Below, piece by piece: positions 1-5,888 of a stretch of DNA of 8,491 nucleotides. The stretch covers positions 1-8,491 of the forward strand of contig JAAZNT010000183.1 of NCBI GenBank assembly GCA_012798145.1, given 5' to 3'. The notes under the pieces were generated by a model. The model saw nothing but the letters and a program-made list of their open reading frames with translations, had not been told where the DNA came from and made no database searches. Numbering within the stretch: the stretch's first letter is position 1; each line of letters opens with the position of its first letter. The translations under genes and the position numbers were made by a program. The stretch is from Thermoanaerobaculaceae bacterium (GTDB lineage: Bacteria; Acidobacteriota; UBA4820).

Positions 1-28
1 ACAACCAAATCTTAAGAAGCCTGAACAT
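1..28 (-). CDS. Start of an unidentified leftward gene (only 9 codons visible)
   Basis: An ATG at 28-26 on the minus strand opens a frame reading MFRLLKIWL before the window ends. Three things support it. A purine-rich GGGGGT stretch lies 8 nt upstream (37-42) as a possible ribosome binding site. A near-consensus promoter lies a further 35-60 nt upstream. The terminator of the preceding gene lies just beyond that, so a new transcription unit is expected here. The visible residues are hydrophobic with two basic residues, which would suit the start of a membrane protein or signal sequence, but nine residues cannot identify a family. Confidence 0.45.
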
Positions 29-76
29 CAAAATACCCCCAACAATATTAAAAGAAGAAAATGTAGTGGAGTAGAT

Positions 77-105
77 AGTATAAGTGTCCCCAAAACCCTT
101 GTCAA
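77..105 (-). promoter_or_regulatory. Sigma-70-type promoter for the leftward gene
   Basis: Read on the minus strand, TTGACA (105-100) and TATACT (82-77) are separated by exactly 17 bp. This is a near-perfect housekeeping promoter, placing the transcription start near position 70. The -10 is immediately preceded by ACACT, part of a repeated motif described separately. The promoter points at the ATG at position 28, giving a 5' UTR of roughly 40 nt. Confidence 0.7.
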
Positions 106-131
106 CAAACACTTTCAAAAAATCAAGTGTC
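82..131. repeat. Three ACACTT/AAGTGT boxes around the leftward promoter
   Basis: AAGTGTC occurs at 82-88 and again at 125-131, and the inverse ACACTT occurs at 109-114. The last two form an inverted repeat with a 10-bp spacer (109-114 with 125-130) just upstream of the -35 box, while the first overlaps the spacer and -10 edge. This could be a set of operator half-sites for a regulator. Six-base repeats in AT-rich DNA can also be chance. Confidence 0.3.
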
Positions 132-190
132 AAAGTCGGGAACTTTTTAAAAACTCCTTACTGAACCTTGCTTTAATAAAAGAAGTTAAT

Positions 191-223
191 GAAAATTAAA
201 AAGGGCGGATTCCCGCCCTTTTT
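191..223 (-). terminator. Intrinsic terminator of the large exported-protein gene
   Basis: AAGGGCGG (201-208) pairs perfectly with CCGCCCTT (213-220) around a 4-base ATTC loop, and A/T pairs extend it to 198/223. Read on the minus strand it directly follows the TGA stop at 226-224 and ends in TTTTTAATTTTC, a classic U-tract. The plus strand also has a run of six T after the stem (219-224), so it may act in both directions. Confidence 0.92.
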
Positions 224-3200
224 TCACCTCTGCCAAATGTATGTTGTCTCTCCTCCATCAGGATTGACGAACCTAAAGGTTGTTCTTTCACCTTTGGGAA
301 CTTTGCTTTTGAGAGAACTTCCTCCTTTTAATACTATTTTGTTTGAAGTTTTGAAAACAACATTGCTCCATCTTTCATTGTTTATATACACTTCTATCCC
401 ATTTTGGAAATTGACTCCAATGACAATTAGTCTGAAGGGATCTCCTTTTTTGGTTATTGAAGTTATAGAAGGATATCTTACAACTTCAACAGATTGCTCC
501 ACAGATGTTGTTTGCCCAGACGAATCTATGGCTGTTGCTTTTAAAATGTGTGTTCCTTCGCTTATTTTTGAAGTATCAAAAGCCCAGACAAACGGGAATG
601 AATCTACACTTTTTTGTAAATTCCCATCAAGTTCAAAAGAAACAGAGACAACCTTGAGATCATCGCTTGCCCTGACTGCGACATTCACCAATCCGCCTAT
701 TTTGCTACCCGATTGAGGATATTCAAAAGAAATTTCGGGGGGAGTATCATCGCTTACAAGAAGAGCGTTTTCTATTTTTCCGCTTTTTCCGTCGGGATTT
801 TTGACATAAAGGTCGTAATATCCGCTTTGCGCTGATTGCGGAACCGAAATTGAAGCAAAAATAACCCTGTCGCTATATCTTTGGAAATTTAGGACAGAAA
901 TTGGAGATTCAAATGTCAAAACAGCGCCTTCCTTGAAATTCTTTCCTGAAACCGCAACATTTGCAGTTGTTCCCTTTGTTATTTTCAAAGGCATAAGATA
1001 GGAAGGAGAAGGAAGAAGAGGCGAAGAGTCACACTCAAACTGAGATGATGAGTAAATTTGTGTTTGGATGGGAGAATTCCAAACATCTATTGTGCTTAAA
1101 GAATCACCATCAAGAATTTTCAAGCCGATAACAGAAAATTTCCCTAAAAGTTGTTCACAATGGATTGAGGAAATGTCAAAAATAAGTGAAGAGCTATAAT
1201 CTCCCTGTGATTCAACAAAAAAACTATCAGAAGAGTGAGAAACGAAGTTTCCAAGAGAGTCATACAGATCCCCGCTAACAACAAAATAACCCCCTTGGGG
1301 GAGATCAACAGAATATGAAAGAGAAATTGAGTCGTATCTTCCATTTCCGTCACTATCTAAAAGAGAATCGCTAAAATTACTTGAGAAAAGATGAGAATTT
1401 GAAATGACATTCATTGATTCAAATTCATACCTCGTAAACTGTGAATTGTCATAAAGCCCCGTCGCTTCAACAACTATTGTATAACTTCCCACAGTTGAAG
1501 GAGCGATAAAACTTCCCGCAAAATAATTGCCGTTTTCAATAAGAGAAATTGTCTGAAGCAGACTGCCGCCAGAATCATATAAGGATGCGCCGACTTCAAC
1601 ATTTGAAACAAGAGTCCAATCTCCGCTCTTGTCAACTCTGAGTATCGCATTCTCGCCTGCAAGGAAATTTTGGCTTGTAAGATACGCTTTTATACCAAAA
1701 AGAGAATTCTCAATAATAGTCACCTCAAAATTCACTCCTCCTGAATCGGGTATAACTCTTAAAAAGCAGTTTCCAGAAGTTGGCGCGCTTTTTATCATCA
1801 AGCCATTTTCTATAACACTTTCAATTCCGTTTGGGTCAACAAACATAAATGTCCCTGAGCCCGAAATGAGTTTAACTACAATAGCAATTCCATCGCATTT
1901 TGAAACATAAAACGGATAATCTGCTGAGCTTTCAACCAATTGCGCACCAGATCCTCCGCCAATTTTTTTTGAAGTCACTCCTGTCGTTCCCCACCCCACT
2001 GCTCCCACTGGCGCTTCCGGAGTTCCCTTTTCTGAATTTGAAAGAATCAAATTGAAAACATCGTAAACAGATACCGGACTCCCTAATTCATTGTGTTTGT
2101 AAGGAAGAATTTGAGAAGCGCTTCTTGGAAGCTTCATTGAAGGGTAAGAGATGCAATCGTCTTCAATGCAGGAAACATTTTTTATATTGAAAACAGAATC
2201 GAGAGAAACCATTCCGTCATTGTCTTTTGATCCCCACCAGCCATTGTTTCCAGCGATGGGAAGAACATTAAGTTTCCCAAAATCGGGATAAGCCTCGTTA
2301 AAAGATTTTGTTATCAAATTTTCACCGGCTTGTTTTTTCTTCCCGAATCTTAAATTAAAATCATAGCCGCTGTTTGGCGGGGCAAGCAAAAATGCCTTTT
2401 GGATCTTGCCAACAGAACTGTTTTTCTTGAAAATATCGCCTCCAAGAACCCTTAAAAGAAGTCCTCCTGTATCGTGGGTAATTACATAGTAAGGAGGAGT
2501 GCCAGATTTGGAAAGCCCATTAAAATTTTTGTCGATTTGTTCTAAAACTTCTTCAGCCATTGAAAAATAAGAACCATTCCACCAATCGTAGTTGGGGGTG
2601 AAGGAAATAAAGCCAATCTGTCTTGCGTAATTGTCAAAATAAGTTGACGAAGTCTCTTCAGTATATGCTGCAGAACCCCATTTGTTGTAACAGTCATAAC
2701 TTCCATGAATCATAACAACAGGGGGAGAGACCAAATAATTTATCATATTTGAAGTGTCGCATTTGACTTCAACGCTTTTGCTTTGAAGGGTTGTAGTTTT
2801 TGTTAAATAAGTGTTCGCTGGCGCAGCACATCCATAAGATAGAAGTTTTGCGTCGTAAAGAATGTTGTCCTTATAGTTGATTACACCTGAAAGAGTGTAA
2901 TTCCCTGCTGGAACGCTTCCAAAACTAAAAGCGCCTCTTTCAATGGCTGCTGTAAAAACTTCTCCTGCGGTGGATTTCGCTGTAATAGTCCCGCTAACAG
3001 AATCGCCGTCAAGAATGAAAAGCGATTGTCCGTTATTTGCGGGAATTCCCACATAGCCGCTCAATGTTCCGTAATTGCTTTGACACCCTACTGTAAGAGA
3101 GTAACTTTGGCTTCCATAACAGTTTGCCGAATCGCTCGCAAGCACAAGGAAATTGAAGGTGCCTGATGCGGTTGGCGTTCCAGAAATATTACCCTCTCTG

Positions 3201-3973
3201 CTTAATGAAATTCCCGGTGGAAGGGTTCCCCCGCCCAATGAAAAATAGTATGGCGGGACTCCGCCTTCTGCAGAAATGTTCTGGCTGTAAAAAACTCCAA
3301 TATTTGCATTTGGAAGTTGAGAGGGAGTAATATAAATCTGGGGGCAAGGATCTGTTATTCTTAAAGCATAAGAAACATTTCCATAGCAAGGATATGGAGT
3401 TGAAGAATCTTCAACACCTATATAAAGACTATATTCGCCTGCTTCTGTTGGTGTTCCAGAAAGAAGCCCGCTTGATGTAAGGGACAAACCGGGTGGAAGA
3501 ACCTCTGCATAAAAACTATATGGCGCAGTTCCTCCGCTTGCTGTAAATTGAACAGAATAATAACTTCCAACCGTTCCTTGTGGAATTGTTGAAGGAGAAA
3601 TCGTCAGGGAACATTGGCTTATTACTAACAAATAATAGGCATCTACATTGCACGAAGGATAAGAAGAATCGTAAGCCCCAATAAGAAGACTAAAGTCGCC
3701 AGCCATTGCTGGTGTTCCAGAAAGAAGCCCGCTTGAGGTAAGGGACAAACCGGGTGGAAGAGTATCTGTATAAAAAGTGTATGGCGCAGTTCCTCCACTT
3801 GCAGTGAATTGAACAGAATAATAACTTCCAACCGTTCCTTGCGGAATGTCTGACGGAGATAATGTCAAGGTACACTGACTAAAAGAAGATAGAGACCATA
3901 CCGTAACAACAATAATCCATAAAAAGATACCCAAAAAAAGCTTTTCCAATCGCTTGGATTTATTCCTTCCCAT
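224..3973 (-). CDS. Large exported multidomain protein: He_PIG-like repeats, alpha/beta-hydrolase domain, Ig/TIG modules
   Basis: The gene encodes a 1249-residue protein. The ATG at 3973 is chosen over an in-frame GTG at 3982 because AAAGGCGG sits 8 nt before the ATG and would overlap the GTG. Residues 1-33 are a signal peptide or signal anchor (basic start, then LGIFLWIIVVTVWSL). Three He_PIG-like repeats follow at about 34-120, 121-209 and 210-297, with PxxLPPGLSLxxxGxxSGTP-type signatures; each opens with Cys. A linker with a carboxypeptidase-regulatory-like stretch (about 300-410) leads to an alpha/beta-hydrolase domain (about 415-640): VVMIHGS oxyanion loop (His423), THDTGG nucleophile elbow (Asp501), NDGMVS acid (Asp586) and KHNEL histidine (His627). 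After that come an Ig-like module (about 757-855), a DSDGNGRYD loop (873-881) resembling calcium-binding EF-hand/dockerin loops, a TIG/IPT-like module (about 993-1072), an Ig-like module beginning DDTPPEISF (1075-1165), and a final TIG-like module. There is no LPxTG motif or obvious C-terminal anchor. It probably acts in the periplasm, on the surface or outside the cell. Enzyme class, if it is active at all, is unknown: families with Ser at position 501 are lipases or esterases. Domain names are from visual recognition. Confidence 0.93.
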   Translation of the reverse strand: MGRNKSKRLEKLFLGIFLWIIVVTVWSLSSFSQCTLTLSPSDIPQGTVGSYYSVQFTASGGTAPYTFYTDTLPPGLSLTSSGLLSGTPAMAGDFSLLIGAYDSSYPSCNVDAYYLLVISQCSLTISPSTIPQGTVGSYYSVQFTASGGTAPYSFYAEVLPPGLSLTSSGLLSGTPTEAGEYSLYIGVEDSSTPYPCYGNVSYALRITDPCPQIYITPSQLPNANIGVFYSQNISAEGGVPPYYFSLGGGTLPPGISLSREGNISGTPTASGTFNFLVLASDSANCYGSQSYSLTVGCQSNYGTLSGYVGIPANNGQSLFILDGDSVSGTITAKSTAGEVFTAAIERGAFSFGSVPAGNYTLSGVINYKDNILYDAKLLSYGCAAPANTYLTKTTTLQSKSVEVKCDTSNMINYLVSPPVVMIHGSYDCYNKWGSAAYTEETSSTYFDNYARQIGFISFTPNYDWWNGSYFSMAEEVLEQIDKNFNGLSKSGTPPYYVITHDTGGLLLRVLGGDIFKKNSSVGKIQKAFLLAPPNSGYDFNLRFGKKKQAGENLITKSFNEAYPDFGKLNVLPIAGNNGWWGSKDNDGMVSLDSVFNIKNVSCIEDDCISYPSMKLPRSASQILPYKHNELGSPVSVYDVFNLILSNSEKGTPEAPVGAVGWGTTGVTSKKIGGGSGAQLVESSADYPFYVSKCDGIAIVVKLISGSGTFMFVDPNGIESVIENGLMIKSAPTSGNCFLRVIPDSGGVNFEVTIIENSLFGIKAYLTSQNFLAGENAILRVDKSGDWTLVSNVEVGASLYDSGGSLLQTISLIENGNYFAGSFIAPSTVGSYTIVVEATGLYDNSQFTRYEFESMNVISNSHLFSSNFSDSLLDSDGNGRYDSISLSYSVDLPQGGYFVVSGDLYDSLGNFVSHSSDSFFVESQGDYSSSLIFDISSIHCEQLLGKFSVIGLKILDGDSLSTIDVWNSPIQTQIYSSSQFECDSSPLLPSPSYLMPLKITKGTTANVAVSGKNFKEGAVLTFESPISVLNFQRYSDRVIFASISVPQSAQSGYYDLYVKNPDGKSGKIENALLVSDDTPPEISFEYPQSGSKIGGLVNVAVRASDDLKVVSVSFELDGNLQKSVDSFPFVWAFDTSKISEGTHILKATAIDSSGQTTSVEQSVEVVRYPSITSITKKGDPFRLIVIGVNFQNGIEVYINNERWSNVVFKTSNKIVLKGGSSLKSKVPKGERTTFRFVNPDGGETTYIWQR
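3450..3848 (-). repeat. Tandem near-identical copies within the first two He_PIG-like repeats
   Basis: Positions 3450-3587 and 3711-3848 align without gaps at an offset of 261 bp (87 codons), and by eye differ at only about a dozen or so positions. They encode the segments from about PQGTVGSYYSVQFTASGGTA to LLSGTP in repeats 1 and 2. The third repeat has diverged at both DNA and protein level. The pattern indicates recent in-frame duplication or gene conversion of one repeat. Confidence 0.88.
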
Positions 3974-3981
3974 TTTAACCA

Positions 3982-3989
3982 CCGCCTTT
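3982..3989 (-). promoter_or_regulatory. Ribosome binding site that fixes the ATG at 3973
   Basis: On the minus strand AAAGGCGG (3989-3982) is followed by 8 nt and then ATG at 3973. This spacing suits the ATG. The same element abuts the alternative GTG at 3982 and could not serve it. Confidence 0.7.
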
Positions 3990-4008
3990 CATTTTAAACC
4001 ACATTATT

Positions 4009-4036
4009 ATTATATTCCTAAAAAATCCAATGTCAA
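4009..4036 (-). promoter_or_regulatory. Sigma-70-type promoter for the exported-protein gene
   Basis: On the minus strand a consensus TTGACA (4036-4031) and a consensus TATAAT (4014-4009) are separated by 16 bp. Transcription would start near 4002, giving a short leader of about 30 nt. It is divergent from the helicase promoter; the two -35 boxes are separated by 36 bp (4037-4072). Confidence 0.8.
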
Positions 4037-4072
4037 CTTTTTCGGCGTTAAAAATGAATTGTTTTGAAATAT

Positions 4073-4101
4073 TTGCCAAATAATACTTTTTGTGTTATGA
4101 T
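4073..4101 (+). promoter_or_regulatory. Extended -10 promoter for the helicase and its leader
   Basis: TTGCCA (4073-4078) and TATGAT (4096-4101) are separated by 17 bp, and TG at 4093-4094 provides an extended -10 element. The predicted start near 4108 lies only about 8 nt before the first strand of a long RNA helix (4116). This is where a structured leader would be expected to begin. Confidence 0.75.
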
Positions 4102-4107
4102 GGTTTT

Positions 4108-4259
4108 TCCTTTCCGGGAATATTGATCGCAGAGCGGTTTTTAGGGCCCCGGTTTTGAACAGGTGAGTCCGGTGACGCCAATGTTCCTGAAAAATAAAAT
4201 AAAATTTGCCGGCAATTTATTGCGGTTTAAATATTCCGCAGAAAGAAAGAGTTTTCATA
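4108..4259 (+). promoter_or_regulatory. Structured 5' leader of the helicase gene, possible RNA switch
   Basis: About 150 nt separate the predicted transcription start from the ATG. Two pairings compete. Structure A pairs 4116-4125 (GGGAATATTG) with 4179-4188 (CAATGTTCCT): 10 bp with two G-U wobbles. Structure B pairs 4157-4165 (GAACAGGTG) with 4176-4186, giving 9 bp with a two-base AA bulge at 4180-4181. Both use 4179-4186, so they exclude each other. CCGG at 4149-4152 can also pair with CCGG at 4169-4172 inside structure A. Nearer the start codon lie GCAA-TTTA-TTGC (4212-4223) and TGCGG/CCGCA (4221-4225 with 4236-4240), which again share bases. I match it to no riboswitch family I know. DEAD-box helicase genes often have long regulated leaders, so thermal or autogenous control is plausible but inferred. 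Confidence 0.5.
4206..4215. repeat. Perfect 10-bp palindrome TTGCCGGCAA in the helicase leader
   Basis: TTGCCGGCAA is self-complementary, and flanking AA/TT (4203-4204 with 4217-4218) extends the dyad after one mismatch. With no loop it is a poor RNA hairpin, so a DNA-binding site or an accidental overlap of the neighbouring leader hairpins are the alternatives. It lies about 100 bp downstream of the predicted transcription start. Confidence 0.35.
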
Positions 4260-5888
4260 ATGTCTTTTAATCAATTCGGATTCGATCCGAAACTACTCGA
4301 AGCGCTTCACCAAATGGGTTTTGAAGAACCCACAACAATTCAAAAAACAGCAATTCCACCTGTCGCTGAAGGAAGAGACCTGATGGCATCCGCCAAGACA
4401 GGTAGCGGAAAAACTGCCGCTTTTCTCCTGCCATTAATGGATAGACTTATCAAAAAAGAAACCAGAACCACCAAGATCCTTATTTTAGAGCCAACGCGTG
4501 AAATGGCTGCTCAGATAATTGAGCATATGGGACAACTGGGACGTTTTTCAGCATTAAGAGGAGCTGCTATCTATGGAGGAGTTGGAATGACTCCACAAAT
4601 TAACGCTTTCAAAAAGAGGTTTGAGATAATAGCTGCAACTCCAGGCAGACTTCTTGACCATATGCAATACCATTACGCGAACCTTGAAGGGATTGAAACT
4701 TTGGTGCTTGATGAAGCCGATAGGATGCTTGATATGGGGTTCCTTCCCGATATAAAGCGAATTCTTGCGAAAATTCCCAGAGAAAGGCAGACGCTTCTTT
4801 TCTCCGCGACAATGCCTTACGAAATAGTTTCTTTTGCTAAAGATTTGCTCCATAATCCTGTTATGATTGATGTAGAGCGCCAATCCGCTCCCGCAGAAGG
4901 AATTACGCACGCGGCGTATCCTATACATCAAGAGCTTAAATCAAACCTTCTCCTTGAAATTCTGAAGAAAGAAGAGTATCCGTCTGTTCTTGTTTTTACA
5001 AGGACGAAACACAGGGCAAACCGCCTTGCAGATTTTCTTGAAAAAAATGGGGTTTCTGCGACAAGAATCCACGGGGCAAGAAGCCAAGCTCAGAGAAGCG
5101 AAGCGCTTAAAGGCTTTAAAAAGGGCAAATTCAGAGTTATGGTGGCAACAGATATTGCCGCAAGAGGAATTGACATCAATTCTTTAGCCCTTGTGGTCAA
5201 CTTTGATGTTCCAGCACTTCCCGAAGACTATATTCACAGAGTCGGAAGAACCGCAAGAGTTGACGAAGAAGGCGACGCTTACACATTTGTTTCTCCACAA
5301 GAAGAACGCGAATTGCATTTCATTGAAAAACATATCGGAAAAAGGATCCCTCGCAAGAAAATTGACACTTTTGATTACTCTCAAAAGCCGAAAGAGAAGT
5401 TTGAAATCCCTCTGGAGCAAAGAATTGCAGAGATTAAACAAAGAAAGGCTGAAGATAGGGAAAGGTCAAAGGCAAAAGGTCAAAAAAGAACCGCCTCGAA
5501 ATTCTTTTCAAAAAAATCTTATAATGAAAGAAAGTCAAATTCATACAAAGAACTTATTCCAGAAAACGAGAAAGCGAAAAGACCATTTCGCAAAGAAAAT
5601 AGGCGAATACCAGAAGGTTTTTCCCTTTTAAGCGAAGTTTATAAAGAATCAATTTCCTCAAAAGGCGCTGATGGAAAGCCCTACTTTACAAGAGGAAAAA
5701 CAGGTTCTTGGGAAGAGCAGATATCAAGTTGTTCATTAGAGAAAACAGAGAAAAGCGACAGCCGTTTCCAAAAACAAAGAAAAGGCAAACAAAACTTCAA
5801 TCATCGCCCATTCAACAAAAAGAAGAAATTTTTTAACAAGAAAAAATCTACTGGTTTATTGGATACCAAATCTACAAACAACTTGTAA
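4260..5888 (+). CDS. DEAD-box ATP-dependent RNA helicase, RhlE-like, with long basic tail
   Basis: The gene encodes 542 residues and unwinds or remodels RNA using ATP, typically in ribosome assembly, cold adaptation or mRNA turnover. All core motifs are present: Q motif (Phe6 to Gln28, GFEEPTTIQ), motif I AKTGSGKT (45-52), Ia PTREMA (78-83), Ib TPGR (127-130), II DEAD (151-154), III SAT (182-184), IV VLVFTRT (243-249), V ATDIAARGID (296-305) and VI HRVGRTAR (326-333). Residues from about 385 to the end form a Lys/Arg-rich, low-complexity tail ending in KKKKFFNKKKS, probably an RNA-binding extension. I place the start at ATG 4260, where the Q motif begins immediately and AAAGAAAGAG sits 8 nt upstream as a modest ribosome binding site. 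An in-frame TTG at 4206 lies inside the leader palindrome and adds unconserved residues. The gene has its own promoter and structured leader. It converges with lptE across a structured RNA segment. RhlE versus CsdA/DeaD subfamily cannot be settled by eye. Confidence 0.97.
   Translation: MSFNQFGFDPKLLEALHQMGFEEPTTIQKTAIPPVAEGRDLMASAKTGSGKTAAFLLPLMDRLIKKETRTTKILILEPTREMAAQIIEHMGQLGRFSALRGAAIYGGVGMTPQINAFKKRFEIIAATPGRLLDHMQYHYANLEGIETLVLDEADRMLDMGFLPDIKRILAKIPRERQTLLFSATMPYEIVSFAKDLLHNPVMIDVERQSAPAEGITHAAYPIHQELKSNLLLEILKKEEYPSVLVFTRTKHRANRLADFLEKNGVSATRIHGARSQAQRSEALKGFKKGKFRVMVATDIAARGIDINSLALVVNFDVPALPEDYIHRVGRTARVDEEGDAYTFVSPQEERELHFIEKHIGKRIPRKKIDTFDYSQKPKEKFEIPLEQRIAEIKQRKAEDRERSKAKGQKRTASKFFSKKSYNERKSNSYKELIPENEKAKRPFRKENRRIPEGFSLLSEVYKESISSKGADGKPYFTRGKTGSWEEQISSCSLEKTEKSDSRFQKQRKGKQNFNHRPFNKKKKFFNKKKSTGLLDTKSTNNL

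Noticed and set aside
189..716. 175-residue frame on the plus strand opposite the exported-protein gene
   Set aside because: It begins inside the terminator hairpin and runs antisense to a well-supported gene, with no promoter or ribosome binding site.
3450..3848. CRISPR-like direct repeats
   Set aside because: There are only two long copies, in frame within a coding sequence, and they encode protein repeats. There are no short regular repeats with unique spacers.
4206..4259. Upstream TTG start extending the helicase by 18 residues
   Set aside because: It lies within a palindrome in the leader, has no ribosome binding site, and adds residues before a start that already matches the usual position relative to the Q motif.
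5191..5631. 146-residue overlapping frame inside the helicase gene, plus strand
   Set aside because: It lies out of frame under conserved helicase motifs V and VI and the basic tail. Its Lys-rich composition is a shifted copy of the A-rich coding strand.
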